Positions 44,415 to 53,704 of a DNA stretch of 64,000 bases are shown here, one piece after another. The number at the start of each line of letters is the position of its first letter. Positions within the stretch are counted from its first letter, which is position 1. Both the position numbers and the translations under genes were made by a program. The notes beneath the pieces are model-generated. The model made no database searches and had not been told where the DNA came from. It saw nothing but the letters and a program-made list of their open reading frames with translations. Source of the stretch: Devosia beringensis (GTDB lineage: Bacteria; Pseudomonadota; Alphaproteobacteria; Rhizobiales; Devosiaceae); NCBI RefSeq assembly GCF_014926585.1, contig NZ_CP045422.1:434001-498000 (forward strand). The letters are read 5' to 3'.

Positions 44415-44590
44415 GATGGGTCTCGACTAGCAGGTCTGGCCATGCCCCGGCCCGAAGGCGCCGCGCGGCAGCATGATGGATTGGGGTCGGGTTGGCGTCG
44501 GCGCAGCCCGCCAATCACCCCAACAAACGCCATCGCCGTGGCCATGATGTGGCAGACGTGTGGGCGTCAGGCCGAACCGCCCCCTGCCCC

Positions 44591-45859
44591 TCAGCCGAAC
44601 TTTCGCGCCGCGTCCAGCGCCAGGCCCAGCCCGACGCTGCCCAGCACGTCGGTACGCACCAGTTCGGCATCGGGAAACAAAGCCACCAGCCGGCTGGCAA
44701 TGGCCGGCACCTGGGTGGAGCCGCCGGTCAGGATCAGGCTGTCGACCTGCGCGCTGCCGATGCCGGCGCGGCGCAGGGTCTCGGCAATGGTGGTCTCGAT
44801 GCGCTCCACCGAATTGGCCAAAGCCGCAGTGAAATCGGCGATCGAGATGTCGGCGGCCAGGACCTGGTCGCGCACCGGAAAGGCAAAGTCGGCGCGGTCG
44901 GCATCCGAGAGCGCGATCTTGGCGGTCTCGACGGCGCCGATCAGGCGATGGCCCAGCCGGTCCTCGATCAGGGCGATCATGGTGCTCACGCGCTCGGGCG
45001 CCTGCGCCTCGCGGCCGGTGCCGCGCAGGTCGCGCAGCGCCTGGGCGGTATAGAGCCGGTTGATGCGGTGCCAGGTGGAAAGGTCATAATACGGCGCCAC
45101 CGGCAGATGGCGCTTGCCGTCGCGGGTCAGCGTGCCCAGGCCCAGTTCGGGCATCACCCTGGCCATGGACAGCAGGCGGTCAAAATCGGTCCCACCGACA
45201 TGCACGCCCGCCGTGGCCAGGATATCGGCGCTGCGGTCACTGGAGCGGGCGCGCTCGGGCGAAACGCGGACCAGGGAAAAGTCCGAGGTACCGCCGCCCA
45301 GATCGACGATCAGCGCCAGCTTTTCGCTTGTCACCTGCCGCTCATAGTCAAGCGCGGCGGCAATCGGCTCGAACTGGAATTCGACATGGCGGAAGCCCTG
45401 CGCCCGCACCGCGCCCTCGAGCTGGCCCTGCGCCGCCGCATCGGCCTGGGCATCGTCATCGACGAAATGCACCGGGCGGCCGCAGACCACGCTGTCGACC
45501 GGCGCGCCCAGTTCGGTCTCGGCCCGCGCCTTGAGCGCGGCGATGAACAGGCCGATGATCTCGACAAAGCCATAGCTGGTCGCCTTGACCCGGGTGCTGT
45601 CGCCGATCAGCGCGGTGCCGAGCACGCTCTTGAGCGAGCGCAGCAGGCGGCCATCGGCGCCGCTGACATATTCGGCCACCGCCTGGCGGCCGAAATAAAG
45701 TCGGTCATCCTCGAAGCCGAAGAACAGCACGCTGGGAATGGTGGGCTTGCCGTCTTCGAGCGCCAGCAGGTGCGGCACGCCATGGGCGTCGACCCGGGCA
45801 AAGGTGGAATTGGACGTGCCGAAGTCGAGGCCGCAAGCATTGGTCCAGGTGGGGGTCAT
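44591..45859 (-). CDS. YegD-type Hsp70-like ATPase
   Basis: A 422-residue actin-fold ATPase related to DnaK but lacking the substrate-binding domain. Phosphate 1 motif CGLDFGTSNSTFA, phosphate 2 LIVDLGGGTSDFSLV and the adenosine motif LILTGGSTQVPAIASRL are all present, with FEPIAAALDYE between. This matches E. coli YegD in size and layout. Its clients are unknown. Gene order on either side offers no partner. Confidence 0.88.
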   Translation of the reverse strand: MTPTWTNACGLDFGTSNSTFARVDAHGVPHLLALEDGKPTIPSVLFFGFEDDRLYFGRQAVAEYVSGADGRLLRSLKSVLGTALIGDSTRVKATSYGFVEIIGLFIAALKARAETELGAPVDSVVCGRPVHFVDDDAQADAAAQGQLEGAVRAQGFRHVEFQFEPIAAALDYERQVTSEKLALIVDLGGGTSDFSLVRVSPERARSSDRSADILATAGVHVGGTDFDRLLSMARVMPELGLGTLTRDGKRHLPVAPYYDLSTWHRINRLYTAQALRDLRGTGREAQAPERVSTMIALIEDRLGHRLIGAVETAKIALSDADRADFAFPVRDQVLAADISIADFTAALANSVERIETTIAETLRRAGIGSAQVDSLILTGGSTQVPAIASRLVALFPDAELVRTDVLGSVGLGLALDAARKFG

Positions 45860-45960
45860 CGCCGGTCATCCGTGGGAGGGCGGGCATGCTGCCGCCTGAG
45901 GGATGGCCGTCTTAAGGGGTCAGCGGTAGGGACGCAACCCGGCGCCGGGCTACCTGTCAG

Positions 45961-46009
45961 CGCTCAGGCTGCCTTTTCCGCTTGCGCTCAGGCTGCCTTT
46001 TTCCGCTTG
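45961..46009. repeat. Tandem duplication of a gene end, 24 and 25 bp
   Basis: Bases 45961-45984 and 45985-46009 are the same unit except for one extra T in a T-run (4 versus 5). The second unit contains the last codons and TGA of the GGDEF-like gene; the first repeats them just after the stop. It looks like slipped-strand duplication. Confidence 0.85.
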
Positions 46010-46644
46010 CGCTCCTGGGCCGGGCGCAGGTCGATGGTCTCAAGCCGGCCGATGCCCTTGCGCTGCGCCTTCTTGAGAGCCTCCAGCGCCGTCTGGAAGA
46101 GTTTGCGGTCATAGGCGCCGCGCGGATTGTTGACCGCCAGGCCGATGCTCACCGTCACCGTGCCGGCATGGCTTTCCTTGTGCTCGAGCCCGAGGCGGCG
46201 CACGCCGTCATGCATCTTGGCGGCGCTGGAACGGGCCATCAGCACGGGCAGGTCGGGCAAGACCACCACAAAGGTCGAAGCGCCCCAGCGCAGGCACACA
46301 TCGCTGTCGCGCGGCAGCATGTCGGCCACGGCCTGCATGACGCTGGCGACGCAGTCGTCGGCGGCCGGCTTGCCATAGGCGGAGAGATAATCCTGCATGC
46401 GGTCGATCTCGACCACCAGCAGGGACAGCGACACATGCCGGGTGGCTGCGCTGGTCCAGCCATTGGCCAGTTCCTGCTCGATGCGCAGGCCGGGCTTGGG
46501 GCGCTTGCCGATGGCGCGGGCCATGGCGGGGAGATCGTCAGTGAGCGCATCGGCGCGCGGCGCCGGTCGCAGCGCCTCAAGGGCCCCGCGCACCCGCGAC
46601 CAGAAGGGTTCGCCGATATCCTTGTCGATCATGGCGTCTGTCAT
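45988..46644 (-). CDS. Degenerate GGDEF-domain protein
   Basis: About 218 residues. A GGDEF fold is recognisable (VSLSLLVVEIDRMQDYLSAY, then VMQAVADMLPRDSDVCLRWG and VTVSIGLAVN), but the signature loop is WGASTF instead of GGDEF, so it should not make c-di-GMP. It may bind GTP or act as a receptor. There are no membrane helices. I use the ATG at 46644 (MTDAMIDKDIGEPFW); one at 46653 is also possible. The C-terminus (ERKRKKAA) lies in a tandem repeat. Confidence 0.8.
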   Translation of the reverse strand: MTDAMIDKDIGEPFWSRVRGALEALRPAPRADALTDDLPAMARAIGKRPKPGLRIEQELANGWTSAATRHVSLSLLVVEIDRMQDYLSAYGKPAADDCVASVMQAVADMLPRDSDVCLRWGASTFVVVLPDLPVLMARSSAAKMHDGVRRLGLEHKESHAGTVTVSIGLAVNNPRGAYDRKLFQTALEALKKAQRKGIGRLETIDLRPAQERKRKKAA

Positions 46645-46848
46645 TTGGCTGCCCATCCTAGGCCCAACAGTGGCTCTGCACGCCACGATCAGGTCACAAG
46701 ATGGTTAACGAGTTGTAAAGATAGACAGGGAAGCTGGTCCTGGCGCGCGCCGACTGCGGCGATCAAGACGGCTTTCCACATGCAAATGGTTGCAGGATCA
46801 GAGCCGGACACCAGGCTATGGCCTGGTGCTGCTGGCTTTCCTGCGCAA

Positions 46849-47304
46849 CTAGATCTCTTCGGGCGGTTCCCATTCGGGCCAGTCGACCGCGTGGTCTTCC
46901 CAGGTGTCGGGTTCGACATCGCATTCGAGCACGGTGCGGCCCGAAATCGAGACGCCGACATCGACCACGGTCTGCGGATCGCCCGAAACCAGCGGGTGCC
47001 ACCAGGCCAGCCCCTTGCCCTCGGCAATGCGGCGATAGGCGCAGGTCGTGGGGATCCAGGGGATTTCGCGCACATTCTTGGGCGTCAGCTTGATGCAGTC
47101 GGGCACCTTGGCCTGGCGGCCGGGATAATCGGTGCAGGCGCAGGTATCGCCGTCGAGCAGCTGGCAGCGTACGTCCGAGGTGATCAGGATGCCGGTGTCC
47201 TCGTCCTCGAGCTTGAGCAGGCAGCAGCGGCCGCAGCCGTCGCACAAAGCTTCCCACTCGGTCTCGGTCATTTCATCGAGGGTTTTTTCGTCCCAGAAGG
47301 CCAT
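46849..47304 (-). CDS. YcgN family cysteine-cluster protein
   Basis: A 151-residue protein with the UPF0260/YcgN signature: LCDGCGRCCLLKLEDEDTG, then CQLLDGDTCACTDYPGRQAK, PDCIKL and WIPTTCAYRRIAEGKGLAWW. The eight or so cysteines form the zinc- or iron-cluster site of the CxxCxxCC family; its biological role is not known. The ATG at 47304 starts MAFWDEKTLDEMTETEWEAL as in relatives. It is divergent from the PBP1A gene with a 135-base gap. Confidence 0.9.
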   Translation of the reverse strand: MAFWDEKTLDEMTETEWEALCDGCGRCCLLKLEDEDTGILITSDVRCQLLDGDTCACTDYPGRQAKVPDCIKLTPKNVREIPWIPTTCAYRRIAEGKGLAWWHPLVSGDPQTVVDVGVSISGRTVLECDVEPDTWEDHAVDWPEWEPPEEI

Positions 47305-47439
47305 CTTAATCCACAGCTGATACGCAAGGGGTCGGTTTGCGCTTGTCTGGCGCAAGGCGCAATCATATTCCAGCGACCACGTTGCATTGCAGCGCGCTGG
47401 CGGACAACATTCTCGTGACACGCCGTTTGAGGAAATCTG

Positions 47440-49602
47440 GTGCAGGACCCGTTCTATACCAAGGAAAAGCGCAAGAAGAGCTCGGGCCTGCTGGCTGCCG
47501 ATGCCTGGCTCGATTCCTCGCTCTATGAAAGCGGCCAGTCCATGGGCCGCGGTTGGACGCGCTTCCAGGACGTGATGTCGGTCTTCCATGTCGCCGGTTT
47601 CAAGCGCCTGGTGGTGGAGATCTTGTCGGACGGATTTTCCTTCCTCGCCATCGGCTGCGGGCTGATGGTGGCCCTCGCCCTGCCCGCCTTTGACGCCACC
47701 GCCACCGGCGAGTTCAACAAGGCCGAAGACTATTCGGTCGTCTTCCTCGATCGCTTCGGCACCGAGATCGGCCGCCGCGGCATCCGCTCAGACGATTCCG
47801 TCGCCCTGGCCGACATGCCCGACTATCTGATCAAGGCGACGCTGGCGACCGAAGACCGGCGCTTCTACGAGCATTTCGGCATCGATGTGGTCGGTACGCT
47901 GCGCGCCCTGGTCAGCAATGCCGGCGGCGATGGCGGCACCCAGGGCGGCTCCTCGATCACCCAGCAATTGGCCAAGAACCTGTTCCTGAGCTCGGAACGC
48001 ACTATCGAGCGCAAGGTCATCGAGGCGTTTCTGGCCGTCTGGCTGGAATGGCATTACAGCAAGGACCAGATCCTCAAGCTCTATTTCGACAATGCCTATA
48101 TGGGCGGCGGCAATTTCGGCGTGGTGGCGGCGGCCGACTATTATTTCGGCAAGAAGGTGCAGGATATCGGCCTCGCCGAAGCCGCCATGCTGTCGGGCCT
48201 GTTCAAGGCGCCGACGCGCTATGCGCCGCATGTCGATCTGGCGGCGGCGCGCGGCCGCGCCAATCTGGTGCTGAGCAATCTGGTGGCGGCCGGCTTTCTC
48301 ACCGAGGGCCAGGTGACCGCGGCGCGGCGCCATCCGGCCACGCCGATCGACCGGGTCGCCGATGCCAATTCGCCCAATTACTTCCTCGACTGGGCCTTCG
48401 AGGAATCCAAGACGCTGATCGAACAGTCGGCGCACAACACCAACAATTTCGTGGTCCGCACCACCATCGACACCACGCTGCAGAAATATGCCGAGGAGGC
48501 GGTGATCTCCACCGTGCGCGAAGGCGCCGAGCAGTATGACGTCGAACAGGCCGCCATGGTGGTGACCGATACCAAGGGCGCCATACGCGCCATGGTGGGC
48601 GGCATGGATTACGGCAAGAGCCAGTTCAACCGCGCCATCGTCTCCACCCGCCAGCCCGGCTCGGCCTACAAGATCTTCGTCTATTCGGAAGCCTTCGAGC
48701 AGCTCGGCCTCACCCCGGCCGACATGATCACCGACCGGCCGGTCTGCATCGGCGACTGGTGCCCGCAGAACTATGGCCGCAGCTACAAGGGCAGCGTCAC
48801 CCTGGCCAGCGCCTTTGCCCAGTCGCTCAATACCGTGCCGGTGACCCTCTCGATCAAGACCGGGCGCGACACCATTGCCGCGCTCAGCCACCGCATGGGC
48901 CTGCAGGCCGACTATCCGGTGACCCGCTCGCTGGCGCTGGGCGTGGCCTCGGTCTCGGTGCTGGACATGACGTCGTCCTATGCCGTGCTGGCCAATGGGG
49001 GCCTCAAGACCAAGGCCTTCGGCATTACCCAGATGGCGACGCTGGCTGGCGAGCCGGTGTTCGACTATGACGAAGAGGCCCCCACCGAGCGCATTCTGAG
49101 CGAGACCACGGTGGCCAATATGAACACCATGCTGCGCGGCGTCGTCACCGGCGGCACCGGCAGGCGGGCCCAGGTGCCCGGCGTGCCGGCTCTGGGCAAG
49201 TCGGGCACGACCTCGTCCTATCGCGACGCCTGGTTCTGCGGCTTTACCGGCAATTACGTCGCCGCGGTCTGGTTCGGCAATGATGACTATCATCCGACCA
49301 ACAACCTGACCGGCGGTACCCTGCCCGCCATGGCCTGGCAGAAATTCATGGCCTATGCCCATACCAATATCGAGATCAAGCCGGTCTTCGGCGTCGATTT
49401 CGTGCCCGAGCCGGTCATTGTCGCCGATGCCGATGCCGATGCCGCCGCGGCGGCCGAAATCGTGCAGCGTCCCCCCAGCCTGACGCCGGATGCCGCGCGC
49501 AAGCTGGTGGTCCTGGCCAGCATGTTCCGCGCCAGTCTGGCCGAAGGCAGCGTTACCACCGAGGCCAGCACGCCGGTCCCCCTGGCCCGCGAGGCGCTGT
49601 AG
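47440..49602 (+). CDS. Class A penicillin-binding protein (PBP1A family)
   Basis: A 720-residue bifunctional peptidoglycan synthase from a GTG start with a GAGG site. Layout: cytosolic N-terminus, one membrane helix (FLAIGCGLMVALALPAF), a GT51 glycosyltransferase domain with ATEDRRFYEHFGID (catalytic E near 138) and GGSSITQQLAKNLFL, and a transpeptidase domain with SxxK as SAYK (408-411), SLN in AQSLNTVPV and KSGT (about 587) followed by WFCGFT. It lies upstream of DUF1214/DUF1254 genes, an order seen in related bacteria. Confidence 0.93.
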   Translation: MQDPFYTKEKRKKSSGLLAADAWLDSSLYESGQSMGRGWTRFQDVMSVFHVAGFKRLVVEILSDGFSFLAIGCGLMVALALPAFDATATGEFNKAEDYSVVFLDRFGTEIGRRGIRSDDSVALADMPDYLIKATLATEDRRFYEHFGIDVVGTLRALVSNAGGDGGTQGGSSITQQLAKNLFLSSERTIERKVIEAFLAVWLEWHYSKDQILKLYFDNAYMGGGNFGVVAAADYYFGKKVQDIGLAEAAMLSGLFKAPTRYAPHVDLAAARGRANLVLSNLVAAGFLTEGQVTAARRHPATPIDRVADANSPNYFLDWAFEESKTLIEQSAHNTNNFVVRTTIDTTLQKYAEEAVISTVREGAEQYDVEQAAMVVTDTKGAIRAMVGGMDYGKSQFNRAIVSTRQPGSAYKIFVYSEAFEQLGLTPADMITDRPVCIGDWCPQNYGRSYKGSVTLASAFAQSLNTVPVTLSIKTGRDTIAALSHRMGLQADYPVTRSLALGVASVSVLDMTSSYAVLANGGLKTKAFGITQMATLAGEPVFDYDEEAPTERILSETTVANMNTMLRGVVTGGTGRRAQVPGVPALGKSGTTSSYRDAWFCGFTGNYVAAVWFGNDDYHPTNNLTGGTLPAMAWQKFMAYAHTNIEIKPVFGVDFVPEPVIVADADADAAAAAEIVQRPPSLTPDAARKLVVLASMFRASLAEGSVTTEASTPVPLAREAL

Positions 49603-49740
49603 CGTCACCCTCGACGATCTGGCCTGAGCGCCTGATCCGCCCTTCCGCCTCGGGCACCCCCTTGCTATAGGCTGGGGGGCAAGCCCCTCTCGCGCAGGTT
49701 CGTCTCGCCCATGCCGATTTTGACTCCGAGCCGCTAGACC

Positions 49741-50313
49741 GTGCGCTTTGTCCTCTATCTGCTGATGATGATTGCCGTGGCGCTCAGCGTCGGCTTCGGG
49801 CTGAGCTATTATGCGCTGACCGACGGCAGGCTGTTCGGCGCGGTGCAGGTCGGCCCCTGGGTCGCCTGGCCCGATGTCGGCGCCGCCGCCCCCAATCCCT
49901 ATACAAGGGGCCTCCTGGCCCGCGAGGCGCAGCTGCAGCTCGGCCAGGCCGAGGGCCTGCGCTTTGTTGCCAGCATGGATGGCGACGACCAGCCACTGAC
50001 GCGCAGCTGCAGCTATCGCGTCGCCGGCATGACGCCGCTGGCCACGGCCTGGACGCTGGTGGCGCTGGATGAAGATGGCCGCAATGTCGCCGCGCCGGAT
50101 ATGCCTCAGGCCATGCGCTCGAGCGGCCTGGTCCGGCGCAATGACGGCAGCATCGAGATTGCGGTGGGCACGCGGCTGATGGACGGCAACTGGCTTGAGC
50201 TGACGGGCAACGGTCCGTTCAGCCTGGTGCTGACGCTTTATGACACCGCCGCCTTTTCCGGCTTTTCCAGCGATGCGGCCATGCCCATCATTGTGCGGGG
50301 GCGCTGCTCATGA
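49741..50313 (+). CDS. DUF1214 domain protein
   Basis: A 190-residue protein from a GTG start with one N-terminal membrane helix (MRFVLYLLMMIAVALSVGFG) and a short DUF1214 domain: QVGPWVAWPDVGAAAPNPYT, RSCSYRVAGMTP and the final PFSLVLTLYDT. The N-helix places it on the periplasmic side. Relatives in Hyphomicrobiales are paired with DUF1254 proteins as here. The exact role is unknown. The stop overlaps the next start (ATGA). Confidence 0.82.
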   Translation: MRFVLYLLMMIAVALSVGFGLSYYALTDGRLFGAVQVGPWVAWPDVGAAAPNPYTRGLLAREAQLQLGQAEGLRFVASMDGDDQPLTRSCSYRVAGMTPLATAWTLVALDEDGRNVAAPDMPQAMRSSGLVRRNDGSIEIAVGTRLMDGNWLELTGNGPFSLVLTLYDTAAFSGFSSDAAMPIIVRGRCS

Positions 50314-50855
50314 CGCGCTTCCTGCTCTGGCTGCTGGGTGGCGTGGTGCTGGGCGGCATCATCCACCTCATCGTCATCCTCACCCTGCCGCTGCTCGATG
50401 AGGAGACGGTCTGGACCCGGCTGGAAGCGATCGGCGTCGATAACAGCATGGTCATCCTGCCGACCATTGCGGCGGGTCAAGCCAATCCGCTGGGGCTCGA
50501 TCCCGAAGTGATCTATGGCCTGTGCCGGCTCGATCTTGCCCAGGGGCCGGGCTATCTGCGCGGCGTGCTGCCCGATGCCCCCTGGTCCGTGGCGCTGTTC
50601 AACGCGGCGGGCCTCGTCACCTATTCCACCACCAATCGCGACGGCATCGGCCAGACGCTGGACCTGGGCATTTTCAACGCCGCCCAGACCCGGCTACTGG
50701 CGCAGCAGCAGCTCGATGTCGCCGAAGGGGTGCTGGTGGTGGAATCGGCCAGCGACAGCCTGTTCGCCGTAGTCCGCCTGCTGCCGCCGCACCAGGCCAT
50801 GCGCGCCCGCTTTGCCGACATGCTGGCACAGGCCAGCTGCGGCAACCGGGGCTGA
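50310..50855 (+). CDS. DUF1254 domain protein
   Basis: A 181-residue protein with an N-terminal membrane helix (FLLWLLGGVVLGGIIHLIVI) and a compact DUF1254 region (YGLCRLDLAQGPGYLRGVLP). It is translationally coupled to the DUF1214 gene before it, which suggests that the two form one membrane-anchored complex. Longer proteins fuse both domains; here they are two short genes. Position downstream of PBP1A hints at an envelope role, but nothing more can be read. Confidence 0.82.
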   Translation: MTRFLLWLLGGVVLGGIIHLIVILTLPLLDEETVWTRLEAIGVDNSMVILPTIAAGQANPLGLDPEVIYGLCRLDLAQGPGYLRGVLPDAPWSVALFNAAGLVTYSTTNRDGIGQTLDLGIFNAAQTRLLAQQQLDVAEGVLVVESASDSLFAVVRLLPPHQAMRARFADMLAQASCGNRG

Positions 50856-50920
50856 ACCCGGGCGGTGCCTCCTGCTTTGCTGGGGTCTTTGACATTGCCG
50901 AAACAATATTGCGGTGTCAG

Positions 50921-50939
50921 ATGATCCGGACCGGATCAT
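50921..50939. promoter_or_regulatory. Palindrome upstream of the chemoreceptor gene
   Basis: ATGATCCGGACCGGATCAT is a perfect inverted repeat with nine-base arms around one A. It lies 66 bases after the DUF1254 stop and 132 bases before the chemoreceptor start in an otherwise featureless 200-base gap. It may be an operator or a dispersed repeat; I cannot tell which. Confidence 0.4.
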
Positions 50940-51070
50940 GGCCCGTAAGCGATTGTTGAAGATGGACAATTGCCCTGCGCAAGAAACGCACCCGGCGGTT
51001 TGCGTTAATTTCTTGGTTATATTCCTCGGCTAGACTTAATCGATATTTCTTTGAACCAGTGGTCGCGTCA

Positions 51071-52876
51071 ATGGGCTTTTTTACATCGAAATCAAAGGCC
51101 TCGACGGCCCATGCTGATCACGCGACCCTGGCCGCCCTCTCAGCCTCGCAGGCGATGATCGAGTTCGACCTCGATGGCACGATCATCACCGCCAATGCCA
51201 ATTTCCTTGCGGCCATGGGCTATGAGCTCGCCGAGGTGCAGGGCAAGCACCACCGGATGTTCGTCGAGCCGGCCGAACTCAATGCGCCGGCCTATCAGCA
51301 ATTCTGGGACCGCCTGCGGCGCGGCGAATTCCAGGCGGCCGAATACAAGCGTATCGGCAAGGGCGGCAAGGAAGTCTGGATCCAGGCCTCCTACAATCCG
51401 GTAGTCGACTCGGCCGGAAAGCCCTTCAAGATCGTCAAGATCGCCACCGACGTGACCGCGCAGCAGCTGGTCAATGCCGACCGGACCGGCCAGATGGCCG
51501 CGATCTCGAAATCGCAGGCCGTCATCGAGTTTGACCTCAACGGCACCATTCTGAGCGCCAATGACAATTTCTGTGCCGCCCTGGGCTACCGGCCCGACGA
51601 GATCGTCGGCCAGCATCACCGCATGTTCGTGCGGCCCGAAGAGGCCGCCGGCGATGATTATCGCGCTTTCTGGCAGCGTTTGGCACGGGGCGATTTCGAG
51701 GCCGCCGAATATATGCGCATCGGCAAGGGCGGCAAGGAAGTCTGGATCCAGGCCTCCTACAACCCGATCATGGACATGAACGGGCGCCCCTACAAGGTCG
51801 TCAAGTTCGCCACCGACATCACCGCGCGCAAGGCCTCGGTCAGCCTGATCGGCGCGGGCCTGGCAAAGCTGGCCGAGGGCGACCTGACCGCGCGCATCGA
51901 CAAGCCGCTGGTCGGCGAACTCGAATGCATTCGCAGCACCTTCAACGACACGGTCGAAAGGTTCGCCGACATTGTCAGCCAGTTGCGCGACACCTCCTCC
52001 ATTCTCAAGACGGCCACGGGCGAAATCCTCTCGGGTGCCAATGATCTGGCCGACCGCACCACGCGCCAGGCTGCCGCGATCGAACAGACCAGCGCGACCA
52101 TGGAGCAACTGGCGGGCACGGTGCGCGAAAACGCCAAGCGCACCGAGGAAGCCAGCCGCACCTCGCTGGGGGTCTCCGAGGCCGCCAGCAGCACCGGCCA
52201 GGTGATGAGCGAGGCCAATCTGGCCATGGAGCGGATTTCGCTGTCGTCGGCCAAGATTTCCAACATCATCGGCATGATCGATGACATCGCCTTCCAGACC
52301 AACCTGCTGGCGCTTAACGCCTCGGTCGAAGCGGCCCGGGCCGGCGATGCCGGCAAGGGCTTTGCCGTCGTCGCCGTCGAAGTCCGCCGCCTGGCGCAGT
52401 CCGCCGCCGGCGCCTCAGCCGACGTCAAGGTCCTGGTCGATCAGTCCGCCATCGAGGTGGCGACCGGCTCGCGGCTGGTGTCGGACGCGGCCGAAAAGCT
52501 CCATGCCATGGTCGACAGCGTGCAGGAGAGCACGGGGCTGATCGGCCAGATCGCCAGCGCCACCCAGGATCAGTCCACCGCCATTGTCGAGGTCACCACC
52601 GCGGTGCGCGAGATGGATGAGATGACCCAGCACAATGCCGCCCTGGTCGAGGAAATGAATGCGTCCCTGGAACAGACCGAAACCCAGGCCCGCGAACTCG
52701 ACGAGATCGTCGAGGTCTTCGTGCTCGACGCCCGCCCCGGCGGCGCGACCCGCAGCGCACGGCCGCGCGTCGAAGGCCCCGCCGCCAGGCCCCTGCCGGC
52801 GCGTGCCGTCCAGGCGGCAAAGTCCTATGGCGTCCAGGGCAATACCGCGATCAAGCAGGACTGGAACGAGTTCTAG
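51071..52876 (+). CDS. Soluble chemoreceptor (MCP) with two PAS domains
   Basis: About 601 residues and no membrane helix, so a cytoplasmic receptor. Two near-identical PAS domains (about 20-145 and 146-260; each has [16 protein letters not shown] and WIQASYNP) are followed by a HAMP-like segment ([20 protein letters not shown]) and an MCP signalling domain whose hairpin tip is [20 protein letters not shown]. The C-terminus ends DWNEF, an xWxxF-type pentapeptide that tethers CheR/CheB adaptation enzymes. PAS pairs of this type often bind heme or FAD and sense redox state or oxygen. A GTG at 51059 would add four residues. Confidence 0.9.
   Translation: MGFFTSKSKASTAHADHATLAALSASQAMIEFDLDGTIITANANFLAAMGYELAEVQGKHHRMFVEPAELNAPAYQQFWDRLRRGEFQAAEYKRIGKGGKEVWIQASYNPVVDSAGKPFKIVKIATDVTAQQLVNADRTGQMAAISKSQAVIEFDLNGTILSANDNFCAALGYRPDEIVGQHHRMFVRPEEAAGDDYRAFWQRLARGDFEAAEYMRIGKGGKEVWIQASYNPIMDMNGRPYKVVKFATDITARKASVSLIGAGLAKLAEGDLTARIDKPLVGELECIRSTFNDTVERFADIVSQLRDTSSILKTATGEILSGANDLADRTTRQAAAIEQTSATMEQLAGTVRENAKRTEEASRTSLGVSEAASSTGQVMSEANLAMERISLSSAKISNIIGMIDDIAFQTNLLALNASVEAARAGDAGKGFAVVAVEVRRLAQSAAGASADVKVLVDQSAIEVATGSRLVSDAAEKLHAMVDSVQESTGLIGQIASATQDQSTAIVEVTTAVREMDEMTQHNAALVEEMNASLEQTETQARELDEIVEVFVLDARPGGATRSARPRVEGPAARPLPARAVQAAKSYGVQGNTAIKQDWNEF
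51353..51762 (+). repeat. Exact 44-bp direct repeat inside the two PAS domains
   Basis: Bases 51353-51396 and 51719-51762 are identical over 44 positions and encode [15 protein letters not shown] in each PAS domain. The flanking PAS sequence has diverged more, so this piece has either been copied recently by gene conversion or is under strong constraint. Confidence 0.9.
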
Positions 52877-52904
52877 CCACTCGCCTGCCCCCAGCTCCTC
52901 CCTG

Positions 52905-52940
52905 CGCCACCGTGACCGATCTGGTTACGGTGGCGATTTT
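52905..52940 (+). terminator. Rho-independent terminator after the chemoreceptor gene
   Basis: CGCCACCGT (52905-52913) pairs with ACGGTGGCG (52927-52935), with extra ACC/GGT pairing inside, followed by ATTTT. It lies 29 bases after the chemoreceptor stop and could also serve the convergent GFA gene. Confidence 0.8.
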
Positions 52941-52963
52941 GTCGGCAGGTGGCGCAGCAAAGC

Positions 52964-53350
52964 CTATTGCTGGTTCTGCGGCACGCCGTCGGTGAGTTCG
53001 TAATAGTCGCCCTTGTCGGCGACAAAGATATGCAGGCCGATCCTGGTTTGGGTCGGCCCGTCGAACGACCCCAGCATGAGGCCGATCCAATCGCGTTCGA
53101 CCGGATCGAAAAACAGCGACGAGCCGCAGGTGGCGCAGAAGCCGCGCCGCACTTTTTCCGACGAGAAGAACCAGGTGAGCCGGTTCTCCCCGGTGATGCG
53201 TACCCGGTCGCGCGGCAGGTCGACGCCCGCCTCATAATGCCCGGTATGCTTGCGGCACTTGCTGCAGTGACAGGCTGAGCCCTCGGGCAGTTCACCGTCC
53301 ACGGTAAACCGCACCGCGCCGCACAGGCATGATCCCTGGTGCATCACCAT
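52964..53350 (-). CDS. GFA/CENP-V family zinc protein
   Basis: A 128-residue protein with the glutathione-dependent formaldehyde-activating (GFA) fold: GSCLCGAVRFTVDGELPEGS, CHCSKCRKHTG and a late FCATCGSSLFF. The spaced CxC/CxxC cysteines bind two zinc ions. Members are annotated as S-(hydroxymethyl)glutathione synthase-like, though most have unknown substrates. The ATG at 53350 is preceded by GGGAGGG at a good distance. Single gene. Confidence 0.85.
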   Translation of the reverse strand: MVMHQGSCLCGAVRFTVDGELPEGSACHCSKCRKHTGHYEAGVDLPRDRVRITGENRLTWFFSSEKVRRGFCATCGSSLFFDPVERDWIGLMLGSFDGPTQTRIGLHIFVADKGDYYELTDGVPQNQQ

Positions 53351-53477
53351 TGCCAACCCTCCCCAGCCTGGCCCATCTGGCCTATCTGGCCCGGACGTAA
53401 ACCATATTGCAAGCTTGCCCCGGACTCGTGCCCGCGCTCTGCGTTAAGGTTTGGTAAACCATGCGGCGGAGGCTTTC

Positions 53478-53663
53478 ATGCGCGTACCATCCATCGGCCT
53501 GCCCCTCGACGAGCGTCGCATCGTGCGCGAAGGCTACCGTATCGCCGAGCGCATGCTGGCCGGCTACCAGGATCCGCCAAGCCTGCTGGAGACGCTGGCG
53601 TCCTGGCTGGCCATTGCCCGACAGCAGCTGCACGGCGTCTATCAGGCCATGCTGCGCAACTGA
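53478..53663 (+). CDS. Small hypothetical protein, 61 aa
   Basis: MRVPSIGLPLDERRIVREGY then RIAERMLAGYQDPPSLLETL and ASWLAIARQQLHGVYQAMLR: a helical, amphipathic peptide with no signal or metal motif. A GGAGG site lies five bases before the ATG at 53478; a longer in-frame start at 53451 is possible but lacks that site. The family is not recognised. It is followed by a hairpin and the convergent YciI gene. Confidence 0.6.
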   Translation: MRVPSIGLPLDERRIVREGYRIAERMLAGYQDPPSLLETLASWLAIARQQLHGVYQAMLRN

Positions 53664-53690
53664 GGCCGGCGGTTCGCCGCCGCGCCGGCC
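53664..53690. terminator. Hairpin between convergent small genes
   Basis: GGCCGGCG (53664-53671) pairs with CGCCGGCC (53683-53690) around an 11-base loop, starting right after the stop of the 61-aa gene. It is GC-rich with no T-run, and may act on both strands. Confidence 0.45.
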
Positions 53691-53704
53691 CCGGGTGACC
53701 AGAG

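Noticed and set aside
45961-46009. Start of a CRISPR or longer tandem array
   Set aside because: Only two adjacent units without spacers, overlapping a gene end.
47788-49608. A 606-codon frame antisense to the PBP1A gene
   Set aside because: Shadow; extreme G/R/H composition and no start signal.
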